In this document: positions 45,589 through 54,165 of the stretch, one piece after another | Position numbering within the stretch: the first letter of the stretch is position 1 | Layout of the letters: every line of letters starts with the position of its first letter | Assembly (NCBI RefSeq): GCF_019904235.1 | Contig: NZ_CP063202.1 | Coordinates: forward strand, 1,364,001-1,428,000 | DNA length: 64,000 nucleotides | DNA from: Erythrobacter sp. SCSIO 43205 | GTDB lineage: Bacteria; Pseudomonadota; Alphaproteobacteria; Sphingomonadales; Sphingomonadaceae | Direction: 5' to 3' | The notes under the pieces: generated by a model | What the model saw: the letters and a program-made list of their open reading frames with translations, nothing else | The model's database searches: none | What the model was told of the DNA's origin: nothing | Program-made: the position numbers and the translations under genes

Positions 45589-46938
45589 ATGAATGTGCAA
45601 ACCGGCGCAGCGCGCTATGCCCAAGGGCAAGACCAAGAAGTTCGCGGCGATCAGATCACCGCCGAACGCTATACTTCGCGCGAATGGATGGAGAAGGAAT
45701 TTCAAAACCTTTGGCCAAAGGTTTGGCACTTGGGCGCAGTGCTCGCCGAGTTTGAAGAAGAGGGCGACATTGTTCGCCACAACTTCGCCAATGAATCGGT
45801 CATCATGGTGCGTCAGGCGGATGGTTCAATCCGCGCATTCTTCAATGTGTGTCCGCACCGCGGCAACCGCCTTGTCCTTGGCGATCAGGGCATGGGGGAG
45901 CGGATCACTTGCGCGTATCACGGATGGCAATTCGATTCCTCTGGCACTCTCGTCAATGTGCAAGATCCGGACGACTTTCCCGGTGGCAATCCATGCGGCA
46001 AGGTCCACCTGACAGAGCTGCGGTGCGAAACATGGGGGCCGTTCGTCTTCTGGTGCATGGACGATGACGTTCCGCCGCTTCTCGAATGGCTTTCACCATA
46101 CCCAGAAAAACTCGCTGGTTACGGGCTGGAGAACTGGGTCCGGGTGATGAACCTGTCGTGCGATGCAGACTTCAACTGGAAGATCGTGCGCGACAATTTC
46201 AACGAAAGTTATCACCTGCCAACGATCCACCCGGAATTGGCAACTTTCATCAATGACGGGCTGCCTGACACCGAGTTCGCGATGTACGACAGCGGACACA
46301 ACTCGATGTGGATGAAGGGGCATCAGGCAACCACACGTCAGCATTTCGAAGCAGTGCCAACCCCGCTTGATGACATTGCGCGGGCTTGGGATGTTGATCC
46401 TGACGATTACAATGGCAGGCCTGAAGATATTCGCGAAGCGATCATTGAGGCCAAACGTCGCCTTGGACCGGAGCGTGGTTACACCAACTACAATGACATG
46501 ACCGATCAACAGTTGGTTGACTATTTCCACTGCACCATGTTCCCCAATCTGACGCTGACGATGTCGCCTGAGCAGTGCCAGATTTTGCGCACTGAGCCAC
46601 ACCCAACTGACCCCGCAAAATGCGTGTTCCAGCACTGGTGCCTGTATCCGCCGGTTGAGGGGATGGAGACGGTGGTAACCCCCATTGGCGACCTGCCTTT
46701 GGAACACGATGCCGAAGTGCGGCACTCGGTTTATGGTGATGGGGTCAGCCTTGGCTTTGTCGCTGATCAGGATTTGTCCATCGGAACCAGCCAGCAGCAG
46801 GGCCTCAATTCGCGTGGCTTCAAGGGTTGCATCCTGACTTATCAGGAAAAGCGCATTCAGCGTTTCCACGAACTGCTCAACGATATGGTGCTGGGCCATC
46901 CGACCGACCCGCAGCCGCCTATCGGTGGCGAAAGCTAG
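45589..46938 (+). CDS. Rieske non-haem iron oxygenase, alpha subunit (3 of 5)
   Basis: This 449-residue protein (ATG 45589, AGGAGAAACACG upstream) has Rieske ligands Cys88/His90 (CPHRGN) and Cys108/His111 (CAYHGW). The iron site is DNFNESYHLPTIHPE with His209 and His214. It is paralogous to the proteins at 38058 and 47879. It is flanked on both sides by NTF2-like genes, 21 bases before and 11 after, an arrangement repeated at the next Rieske gene. It probably hydroxylates or dihydroxylates an intermediate of the receptor/P450 operon. Confidence 0.94.
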   Translation: MNVQTGAARYAQGQDQEVRGDQITAERYTSREWMEKEFQNLWPKVWHLGAVLAEFEEEGDIVRHNFANESVIMVRQADGSIRAFFNVCPHRGNRLVLGDQGMGERITCAYHGWQFDSSGTLVNVQDPDDFPGGNPCGKVHLTELRCETWGPFVFWCMDDDVPPLLEWLSPYPEKLAGYGLENWVRVMNLSCDADFNWKIVRDNFNESYHLPTIHPELATFINDGLPDTEFAMYDSGHNSMWMKGHQATTRQHFEAVPTPLDDIARAWDVDPDDYNGRPEDIREAIIEAKRRLGPERGYTNYNDMTDQQLVDYFHCTMFPNLTLTMSPEQCQILRTEPHPTDPAKCVFQHWCLYPPVEGMETVVTPIGDLPLEHDAEVRHSVYGDGVSLGFVADQDLSIGTSQQQGLNSRGFKGCILTYQEKRIQRFHELLNDMVLGHPTDPQPPIGGES

Positions 46939-46949
46939 GGATGGTTACG

Positions 46950-47363
46950 ATGGCACAGATGCCAGAAAGCGTTCGCCGCGCGATCAAGGATTTGATGGCC
47001 GATTATTCGCACAGCCTTGATGCGATGGAGGATCCGGAAAAAGTCGTATCGATCTTTACGCCCGATGCGGTGATCGATTTTTCGGCCGTGAATTTCCCGG
47101 CAATGAATGGCGAAGAAGAAATTCGCGGGTTCTTTTCCGGCCTATTCCCGGCGATGGCAGGCCAGTTCCACGACATGGCGAATTTCCGCCCCGTCTCATG
47201 GGATGGGGAGGTCGCTGTCGTCGACACTTACGTGATCGGCATGGGGCAACCCAAAGAGGGTGAACTGATCCATGTGCAGGTCAAATACACTTGGGAATGT
47301 GTCGAAACGCCCCAAGGATGGAAATGCCGCAAATTTTCACTCGTCCCGCTCATGCCGGCCTGA
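46950..47363 (+). CDS. NTF2-like/SnoaL-type protein (tandem pair, first copy)
   Basis: From ATG 46950 this is 137 residues; ATG 46941 is in frame but too close to the ribosome site. The sequence AQMPESVRRAIKDLMADYSH, NFRPVSWDGEVAV, DTYVIGMGQ and WECVETPQGWKCR aligns almost end to end with the next gene, so the two arose by tandem duplication. The compact NTF2 fold would suit an isomerase, dehydratase or oxygenase partner. It lies between two Rieske alpha-subunit genes. Confidence 0.82.
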   Translation: MAQMPESVRRAIKDLMADYSHSLDAMEDPEKVVSIFTPDAVIDFSAVNFPAMNGEEEIRGFFSGLFPAMAGQFHDMANFRPVSWDGEVAVVDTYVIGMGQPKEGELIHVQVKYTWECVETPQGWKCRKFSLVPLMPA

Positions 47364-47409
47364 TCGCAGATGCAAGACTGACAAGGCCAAGAATAACAAG
47401 GAACGCCAA

Positions 47410-47856
47410 ATGACTCAGATGCCCGAAAACGTCCGCACCGCATTGGAGCGGTTGATGATCGATTATTGCTATGCAGTCGATGGCCTTGAGGATGTGCAAC
47501 CGCTGCTCGACATATTCACTGACGATGCGAAGGCGGATCTTACCGCTATCGGCCTGCCGATGATGAACGACAAGGGTGATATCAAAGCGTTCTTCGATGG
47601 CGTCTTCGAAGGGATGACACACCACTTTCACTTCATCTCCAATTTCCGGCCTGAAAGCTGGGATGGTCAAGTGGGAACCATGACGGCCTATGTGATCGGC
47701 ATGGGCCGCGCGAAGGATGGCAACACGGTCGAGGTTCAGGTGAAATACCGGATGGAATGCGTGGAGACACAGGCGGGTTGGAAATGCCGCCATTACACCA
47801 TTACCCCCATGATGCCGCTGCCCGGTTCGCTCGACGAAATTCACGGCGATCATTGA
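47410..47856 (+). CDS. NTF2-like/SnoaL-type protein (tandem pair, second copy)
   Basis: From ATG 47410 this is 148 residues: TQMPENVRTALERLMIDYCY, NFRPESWDGQVGT, TAYVIGMGR and MECVETQAGWKCRHY, parallel to the preceding gene but with a longer C-terminal tail. Roughly half of the positions agree by eye, so the duplication is not very recent. It ends 22 bases before the next Rieske gene. Two copies between two Rieske genes suggest one small protein per oxygenase, an inference from order only. Confidence 0.82.
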   Translation: MTQMPENVRTALERLMIDYCYAVDGLEDVQPLLDIFTDDAKADLTAIGLPMMNDKGDIKAFFDGVFEGMTHHFHFISNFRPESWDGQVGTMTAYVIGMGRAKDGNTVEVQVKYRMECVETQAGWKCRHYTITPMMPLPGSLDEIHGDH

Positions 47857-47878
47857 AACTCAACACGGAAGACTGACC

Positions 47879-49225
47879 ATGGCAACGCAGCTTAAGCCCC
47901 AAGGTGAGCGCCCGCTCTATCCAACCCATCCCGATGCGCAGGAACCCAAAGCGCGCGGGGACAAGATCACGGGCGAGCGATACTATTCCAAAGAATTCGC
48001 CGACCGCGAATGGGAGCATATGTGGAAGAAGGTCTGGCACGTTGGCGGACGGGTCAGCCAGCTTGAGGAACCGGGCGATTTCATCACGCATGAATTCATG
48101 CATGAATCGATCATGATGGTGAAGCAGCAGGACGGTTCGATCAAAGCCTTCTTCAACGTCTGTATGCACCGTGGCAATCGCTTGGTGAACGTTGAAGAAG
48201 GCGGGGTTATGGACGCCTTCACCTGCCCTTACCACGGTTGGAAATGGGGCCTTGATGGTGAGTTGAACTGGGTTCAGGACGAAGAGGATTTCCCGCAAGG
48301 CAGCCCGTGTGGAAAGCTGCGCCTGAAAGAGCTGAAGTGCGAAACCTGGGGCGGGTTTATCTTCTGGAGCTTCAATCCAGATGCCGTCCCGCTTCTCGAA
48401 TATCTGCACCCAATTCCCGACCTTTTGGCCAATCGTGATTTGGAAAATCACAAGCGGGTTGTGTGGATGACCTTGCGGGTCAACACCAATTGGAAATTCG
48501 CCTCGGACAATTTCAATGAGGCCTATCATATTCCGGCGGTCCATCCGCAGTTCATGCCGATGATCGACGACCATTATTCGACCACCATCTTCGAAATGTA
48601 CCCAACCGGGCACAACCGCATGATCGAAAAGCTACAACCTTCTTCACGCGAAGGCGGCGGGCACTCGGTTGAGCCTTTGTGGGCAGACGTTCTAAGCGCG
48701 TGGGATATTAATCCAGAAGACTATCAAGGGCGCGCGCAAGAAGGGCGCGACGCGCTGCAAAAGGCGCGGCGTGAAAAGGGGCCGGAGCGTGGTTACAAAT
48801 ATGCGGACAAATTGACTGATCACGAACTGACCGATCAATTCCACCATACGCTGTTCCCAAACCTCACGTTGACCGGCACGTTTGAGGGGCTTCACGTTTT
48901 CCGCACGGAGCCCGATCCCGAAGACCCCAATTGGTCGACGTTCGACTATTGGTATCTCGCGCCGGAAGTTGAGGGCGAAAGCGAGGTTGCAACACTATCG
49001 GGTATGCGTCCGTTCGAAGAGGCTGAGCACGAAACAGGTAGCTATAAGGATTACCATGCCGAGATTGCGCAGGGTGATTTCCTCACGCAGGATCTCTCTC
49101 TCGCTGAAACACAGCAAAAGGGCCTTCGTTCAATGGCGTTCACCGACGCTTATCTCGCAGGCCAAGAAACCCGCGTTCGGCGCTTCCACGAAGTGTTGAA
49201 TGACTACCTTGAAGGACGACGTTAG
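47879..49225 (+). CDS. Rieske non-haem iron oxygenase, alpha subunit (4 of 5)
   Basis: This 448-residue protein has Rieske ligands Cys95/His97 (CMHRGN) and Cys116/His119 (CPYHGW) and the iron site DNFNEAYHIPAVHPQ with His217 and His222. Segments such as GSPCGKLRLKELKCETWGG match the paralogues at 38058 and 45589. The ribosome site is weak (GGAAGACTGACC), but the start lies 22 bases after an NTF2-like gene. A Tat-type flavoprotein gene begins 5 bases after its stop, so tight cotranscription is expected. Confidence 0.94.
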   Translation: MATQLKPQGERPLYPTHPDAQEPKARGDKITGERYYSKEFADREWEHMWKKVWHVGGRVSQLEEPGDFITHEFMHESIMMVKQQDGSIKAFFNVCMHRGNRLVNVEEGGVMDAFTCPYHGWKWGLDGELNWVQDEEDFPQGSPCGKLRLKELKCETWGGFIFWSFNPDAVPLLEYLHPIPDLLANRDLENHKRVVWMTLRVNTNWKFASDNFNEAYHIPAVHPQFMPMIDDHYSTTIFEMYPTGHNRMIEKLQPSSREGGGHSVEPLWADVLSAWDINPEDYQGRAQEGRDALQKARREKGPERGYKYADKLTDHELTDQFHHTLFPNLTLTGTFEGLHVFRTEPDPEDPNWSTFDYWYLAPEVEGESEVATLSGMRPFEEAEHETGSYKDYHAEIAQGDFLTQDLSLAETQQKGLRSMAFTDAYLAGQETRVRRFHEVLNDYLEGRR

Positions 49226-49230
49226 GCTGT

Positions 49231-50964
49231 ATGGGCGATAAGGAAACTTCGCTTAGCAGGCGCGGTCTGCTTGCCGGGGCTGGCGCGGTCGCTGCCGGCA
49301 GCGTTGTTGCCTCCTGTTCGCAATCATCCGAAAGTGATGATGAACATTGGGACGAGACTTGCGACGTTTTATGCGTCGGCAGCGGCGCTGCTGGCGCTAC
49401 CGCTGCGATCACAGCGACCGCGCAAGGCGCAGAGGTGCTAATCCTTGAAAAGATGCCTTATCCCGGTGGAACAACTGCGAAATCGGGCGGAGTTGCGTGG
49501 ATATTCAATAACTTTCTCTTGAAAGAGAAAGGGATTGATGACCGGAAGGAGGACGCCCTCAAATATGCCGTGCGATATGGTTATTCGCGCGAATACGATC
49601 CTGATAGCCCCACGCTTGGCCTTGATGAAACGCGCTTTGGCGTGATTGAAAGTTTCTATGATCATGGCAGCGAGGCGGTGGATTTTCTGCGCGAAACAGG
49701 CGCGGTCCAGTTCAAAGAGTTTCGTCTTTATCAACTCGATAAGCCCGCACCTGATTACGCCGATCACCTGCCGGAAAACAAAGTGCCGAGTGGACGCTGT
49801 TTGGAGCCGGCGGAAGGTTCAGGCGCGACCGGAGGTGGGGGTAGCCTGTTCGGGCAACTGTCCGACTATCTCGAAGCGCAAGGCGTTCCGGTGATGCTTG
49901 ACACGCAAGTTACACGGATTGTGAAAGATACAGATGGGCGGGTCACAGGTGTCGAGGCGCTGCGCGACGGCGAGCCTTTGCGCATACGCGCCAAGCGCGG
50001 CGTTGTGTTCGCAACAGGCGGATATTCGCACAATGTTGAGCTGTGTAATCTGCATCAACCCTCGGTTTATGGCAGTTGCGCAATGCCGGGCTCGACCGGT
50101 GACTTCATCCCGCTTGCTCAGGAAGCAGGAGCGAAGATGGGCAATCTTGGGTACGCATGGCGCAGTCAGGTTGTGATGGATGAGGCAGTTAATAGTCGCG
50201 CAGTTGGCCTTGGCGCATTTGTCTTACCCGGGGATTCGATGATCCTGGTCAACAAGTATGGCAAGCGCGTGGTCAATGAAAAACGCGATTACAACGACCG
50301 CACGCAGGCCCATTTCCCGTATGACCCTGCACATGAGGAATATCCAAACCACCTGCTTTTCATGGTTTTTGATGCGCGGTCGCTAGACGCGTTTGGCGGC
50401 GCTTTCCCTCTGCCAACGCCCTACATCGGACAATCGCACGTCCTCAAAGGCGCAAATGTTGATGAGCTAGCGCGCAAGATTGATGCGCAGCTTGCCCAAT
50501 GGTCAGGGAAAACCGGCGGTGTGAAGTTGGCTGAGGATTTTACGGCCAATTTGGGTGATACGATTTCGCGCTACAATGCTTTTGCCGAAGCCGGAGTGGA
50601 CGCGGATTTCGGGCGCGGCAAATATCGCTATGACCGTGAATGGCATAAGCTTTTCTCAGCCCGCCGCGAGGGCACTGAGCAGCCTGAGAACCCTTATCCG
50701 AACATCACGATGCACCCGTTTGCGAGCGAAGGTCCCTATTTCGCGATTGTTCTGGCGCCGGGCACTTTGGACACCGCGGGTGGGCCGCAAATCAATGCTG
50801 ATGCGCAAATTCTTGGTCCCGATAACGAGCCGATTCCCGGTTTATATGGTGCTGGCAATTGCATCGCTTCGCCAACTGGCCAAGCATATTTGGGGGCAGG
50901 GGGCACCATCGGGCCAGCGCTCGCTTTTGGCTATGTTGCCGGGAAACACGCTGCGGAAAGCTGA
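49231..50964 (+). CDS. KSTD-like flavoprotein with Tat/lipoprotein-type leader
   Basis: This 577-residue protein starts with a twin-arginine signal (LSRRGLLAGAGAVAAG) and a lipobox-like VASC at Cys29, so it may be exported folded and membrane-anchored. After residue 45 it has the FAD motif CVGSGAAGATAAITA, LEKMPYPGGTTAKSGGVAW and the C-terminal PIPGLYGAGNCIASP plus AYLGAGGTIGPALAFGYVAG. The last element has the Tyr-x3-Gly of 3-ketosteroid delta-1-dehydrogenases. It would dehydrogenate a ring ketone or reduce an enoate in the periplasm. Cytoplasmic location after a non-functional leader cannot be excluded. Confidence 0.87.
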   Translation: MGDKETSLSRRGLLAGAGAVAAGSVVASCSQSSESDDEHWDETCDVLCVGSGAAGATAAITATAQGAEVLILEKMPYPGGTTAKSGGVAWIFNNFLLKEKGIDDRKEDALKYAVRYGYSREYDPDSPTLGLDETRFGVIESFYDHGSEAVDFLRETGAVQFKEFRLYQLDKPAPDYADHLPENKVPSGRCLEPAEGSGATGGGGSLFGQLSDYLEAQGVPVMLDTQVTRIVKDTDGRVTGVEALRDGEPLRIRAKRGVVFATGGYSHNVELCNLHQPSVYGSCAMPGSTGDFIPLAQEAGAKMGNLGYAWRSQVVMDEAVNSRAVGLGAFVLPGDSMILVNKYGKRVVNEKRDYNDRTQAHFPYDPAHEEYPNHLLFMVFDARSLDAFGGAFPLPTPYIGQSHVLKGANVDELARKIDAQLAQWSGKTGGVKLAEDFTANLGDTISRYNAFAEAGVDADFGRGKYRYDREWHKLFSARREGTEQPENPYPNITMHPFASEGPYFAIVLAPGTLDTAGGPQINADAQILGPDNEPIPGLYGAGNCIASPTGQAYLGAGGTIGPALAFGYVAGKHAAES

Positions 50965-51027
50965 TGCGCTAGGATTCGAAGCGCTTTGCGTTAGAGGCTA
51001 TTCGCCTGACCGGCAGGAGATGATGGT

Positions 51028-51624
51028 GTGCCACTGATCGTAGACAAGGCTGAACGCCGCGCCATGGTTGCGCGGGTTGCTTTCGATCTTGTGGCTGATA
51101 CGGGGCTCGGCTCTCTGACCTTCCGGCAGGTCGCCGACGCAACTGGCTATTCAACAGCGATCGTCACCAATTACTTTGCGGACAAGAACGATCTGCTCTT
51201 CGAGGTTTATCGCATCGCAAATCATCGAGCGATGGACCTGTTAGAAACAGCCTTCGACTCAGGTGAAGAGTTGATTGACGTGGTCACGCGCGTTTTGCCG
51301 ATCACCGAAGAGATGCAGCGAAATTGGCGCGTGTGGATGGCTTTCTGGGCATTATCCCACAGCGATCCGACTTTTCGTGAAGAGACGGCGGAGAATGCGC
51401 GAGCTAGCGTGGGGCTCTATGCTCGTATGTTGCGCAATCATTTTCGAGCGCTACCTCAACTCGACGAGACATCTGTTGATGATCTGGCGCGCCGACTTAT
51501 CGCGACAGTGGGCGGCGCGGGGATGCAAGCGTGTCTCGCTCCCGACGACTGGCCTCTGGAACGGCTCCGCGCGATTATCGCGGCAGAAATTGCAGTGCTC
51601 GATAGCGAGGCTGGATTGGCCTGA
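51028..51624 (+). CDS. TetR-family transcriptional regulator
   Basis: This 198-residue protein starts at GTG 51028 with AGGAGATGATG upstream. The helix-turn-helix is SLTFRQVADATGYSTAIVTN followed by YFADKNDLLFEVY. The C-terminal part contains a conserved W-x2-FWALSHSDP element, typical of the TetR_C_6 (BetI-like) group. It lies inside the catabolic run, 63 bases after the Tat flavoprotein gene and 78 before an SDR gene, with a palindrome in the latter gap. It probably senses a pathway intermediate. Confidence 0.9.
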   Translation: MPLIVDKAERRAMVARVAFDLVADTGLGSLTFRQVADATGYSTAIVTNYFADKNDLLFEVYRIANHRAMDLLETAFDSGEELIDVVTRVLPITEEMQRNWRVWMAFWALSHSDPTFREETAENARASVGLYARMLRNHFRALPQLDETSVDDLARRLIATVGGAGMQACLAPDDWPLERLRAIIAAEIAVLDSEAGLA

Positions 51625-51643
51625 GCTTTTCGACCTGTTTAAT

Positions 51644-51657
51644 ATGACAGTCGTCAT
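51644..51657. promoter_or_regulatory. Palindrome ATGAC-N4-GTCAT, candidate TetR operator
   Basis: A perfect 5+5 dyad with a 4-base spacer lies 20 bases after the TetR stop and about 45 bases before the GTG start of the next SDR. Its symmetry resembles common TetR operators of the TGACA-TGTCA type. It suggests an internal promoter that splits the long run into two transcription units. Confidence 0.55.
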
Positions 51658-51702
51658 TTTTCCCAAACGTGCGCAAACTGCCGCAAAATTGGGAGAGATG
51701 AA

Positions 51703-52479
51703 GTGAGCTTTGAAGCGGTAAGCCTGGAAGGGCGCGTCGCAATCGTGACGGGTGCTGGCGTCGGTATGGGAGCGGCGACCGCGCGCCTGCTCGCGGCGCG
51801 CGGGGCCAAGGTTGTTGTATCAGATATTAATCCCGAAACCGGCGAAGCGACGACCGAGCAGATCCTCTCTGACGGAGGCGAGGCCTGCTTTATCAAATGC
51901 GATGTTGCCGACGAAGGCCAAGTCGAGGCGCTTGTCGCGCGCACGGTTGAAACGTTTGGAAAGCTCGATTGCGCGGTCAACAATGCGGCCATTACTCCCG
52001 ATACATTGCCGATTGCTGAGGCAGATATGGAGGTTTGGGATAGGGTCATTGCGGTCGATCTACGCGGCGTAATGCTCTGTATGAAATATGAAATTCGCCA
52101 AATGCTTGCCCAAGGGAACGGCGGATCGGTCGTCAATATCAGCTCTGTCAGCGGTGTTCGCCCACAACCCAATAATTCCGCCTATGTTGCTGCCAAGCAT
52201 GGCGTGATCGGGCTCACCAAAGCAGGTAGTCTTGAAAATGCGCCGCATAATATCCGGGTCAATGCAGTTCTTCCCGGCGCGATTGATACGCCGATGCTTC
52301 GCGCAGCGCTGGAGGCGAATAACTTTACCGAGGCCGAATTTGCCCCGCAACTCAGCCTGTTTAGTCGTTTCGGCAAACCAGAAGAGGTCGCCGAGGCAAG
52401 CGCATGGCTGTGTTCTGATGCCTCCAGCTACGTGACGGGCCACTCAATGGCGCTCGAAGCTGGTTATCTCACGCGCTAG
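51703..52479 (+). CDS. SDR-family oxidoreductase
   Basis: This 258-residue classical SDR starts at GTG 51703 (GGGAGAG upstream). It has TGAGVGMGAATARLLAARG, VNNAAITP, the Ser in VNISSVSGVRP and YVAAKHGVIGLT. DINPETGEATTEQ suggests NAD preference through the acidic residue after strand 2. It precedes a KSTD-like flavoprotein gene by 14 bases, the same SDR-then-flavoprotein order as at 31009-33287. It probably makes the ketone that the flavoprotein uses. Confidence 0.92.
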   Translation: MSFEAVSLEGRVAIVTGAGVGMGAATARLLAARGAKVVVSDINPETGEATTEQILSDGGEACFIKCDVADEGQVEALVARTVETFGKLDCAVNNAAITPDTLPIAEADMEVWDRVIAVDLRGVMLCMKYEIRQMLAQGNGGSVVNISSVSGVRPQPNNSAYVAAKHGVIGLTKAGSLENAPHNIRVNAVLPGAIDTPMLRAALEANNFTEAEFAPQLSLFSRFGKPEEVAEASAWLCSDASSYVTGHSMALEAGYLTR

Positions 52480-52493
52480 AAGGGGTACAGAAA

Positions 52494-54146
52494 GTGACAC
52501 AAACGCACCAATGGGACGCTGAAGCGGACGTAGTGGTCCTTGGTTCAGGCGGAGCGGCACTGACCGCAGCTATCTCAGCCAAAGCGCATGGCGCAGACGA
52601 AGTTATCATCCTCGAAAAGACAGGTATGGTCGGTGGCACCACCGCAATGTCTGGCGGGATGCTTTGGATACCCGGCAATCACCATCAGCTCGCTGAAGGC
52701 ATTGAGGAGGACGATGAGGACATCGTCGCTTATCTGGATGCGGCTGCCCCTGGACAGCTTGACCCTGATACGTTGATGGCTTTCATGGAAGGCGGTCCCG
52801 AAATGGTCCGCTGGTTGGAAGACAATACGCCGGTGCGTTTCGTGTCGTTCTCTGACTTCCCAGACTACCAGCCCTATCTGCCCGGCGCGAAACCTGATGG
52901 CGGGCGCTCGCTTGATAATTGTGCGTTTTCTTTTGACGAGTTGGGCAAATGGAAGAGCCGCGTCAATCCGAGCAAAATGGCCTATCCCATTCGCGGCAGT
53001 CTAGTGGAGGCAACGCGCGGGCTGTTGGATGAAGAAACGCTTGCCGAACGTGAGGCAAAGGATTTTCGCGGGCTTGGTCAAGCCTTGGTTGGGGCGCTTT
53101 ATAAGGGCGTTATCGACCGCGATATTCCCGTCGAATTTGAAAAGCGCGCGCGTCAGCTGGTAAAGGATGGCGACCGGATTGTAGGCGTAATTGCCGAAGA
53201 TGCAGACGGCAAAGATTTCCATGTGCGCGCTCGGCGCGGTGTGGTGATTGCTACCGGCGGATTTGAGTGGAATGAGAAGCTCGTGAAGACCTTCCTGCGA
53301 GGACCACTCACGGGGCCGGTAAGCGTGCCCGAAAACGAAGGCGATGGCTTGATGATGGCGATCGATGCCGGGGCACAGCTGGGCAATATGCAAAATGCGT
53401 TTTGGATGCAGAGCGTATTGGAGTTTGAACCGCAACACCGCGACGCCAAACCCAACTATATGCTTGGCTCGGATGAGCGCGCACGGCCCGGCGCGATCCT
53501 CGTCAACCGCAAAGGCAAACGCTTCGTCAACGAGGCCGCAAACTACAATGCTCTTGGCAAAGCGCTCCATGCGTTTGAGGCAGGGACACACAGCTATGCC
53601 AATTTGCCTTACTGGTTGATCATCGATCAGCGGTACAAGGACAAATATCCCGCATTTACCTCCATGCCTGGTTCGACCGATGTGCCGTCCTATATGATGA
53701 AGGCCGACACCCTTGAAGAGCTGGCCGAGCAGGCCGGGATTGATCCGGAAGGTCTGGCGAGCACAGTTGAGCGTTTCAACGCCATGGTAGCAAAAGGCCA
53801 TGATGATGATTTCCAGCGCGGCAATACCACTTACGATAATTTCTATATGTGGGGCGATCCCGATTTCGAAGCGCCGTACCGCACGCTTGGTCCGGTTGAT
53901 CAGGGGCCGTACTACGCAGTCAAAATGGAAGCAGGTGCACTTGGCACAGCAGGCGGGCCGCGCATCAATGAAAACGGGCAGGTTCTCGATTGGAACGATG
54001 AGCCGATTTCAGGGCTCTACGCGGCCGGCAATGCATCAGCAGCAGTGCTGGGCGAGGCCTATGGCGGTGCAGGCGGGACGCTCGGCCCCGCGCTGACGTT
54101 TGGATATCTTGCAGGCAGGCATTTGGGGAGCCTGCCGAACCGCTGA
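52494..54146 (+). CDS. 3-ketosteroid delta-1-dehydrogenase-like flavoprotein
   Basis: This 550-residue protein starts at GTG 52494. It has the features of the KSTD family: FAD motif VVLGSGGAALTAAISAKAHG, then EKTGMVGGTTAMSGGMLWIP, ISGLYAAGNASAAVLGEAYG and GAGGTLGPALTFGYLAGR. The Tyr-x3-Gly in the last segment corresponds to the proton-abstracting Tyr and binding Gly of delta-1-KSTD. No signal peptide is present. It would introduce a double bond next to a ring ketone. The related cholate, terpenoid or cyclohexanone-type substrates cannot be told apart from sequence. It closes the plus-strand run. Confidence 0.88.
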   Translation: MTQTHQWDAEADVVVLGSGGAALTAAISAKAHGADEVIILEKTGMVGGTTAMSGGMLWIPGNHHQLAEGIEEDDEDIVAYLDAAAPGQLDPDTLMAFMEGGPEMVRWLEDNTPVRFVSFSDFPDYQPYLPGAKPDGGRSLDNCAFSFDELGKWKSRVNPSKMAYPIRGSLVEATRGLLDEETLAEREAKDFRGLGQALVGALYKGVIDRDIPVEFEKRARQLVKDGDRIVGVIAEDADGKDFHVRARRGVVIATGGFEWNEKLVKTFLRGPLTGPVSVPENEGDGLMMAIDAGAQLGNMQNAFWMQSVLEFEPQHRDAKPNYMLGSDERARPGAILVNRKGKRFVNEAANYNALGKALHAFEAGTHSYANLPYWLIIDQRYKDKYPAFTSMPGSTDVPSYMMKADTLEELAEQAGIDPEGLASTVERFNAMVAKGHDDDFQRGNTTYDNFYMWGDPDFEAPYRTLGPVDQGPYYAVKMEAGALGTAGGPRINENGQVLDWNDEPISGLYAAGNASAAVLGEAYGGAGGTLGPALTFGYLAGRHLGSLPNR

Positions 54147-54165
54147 TATTCGGGGCGGGGGCAGG

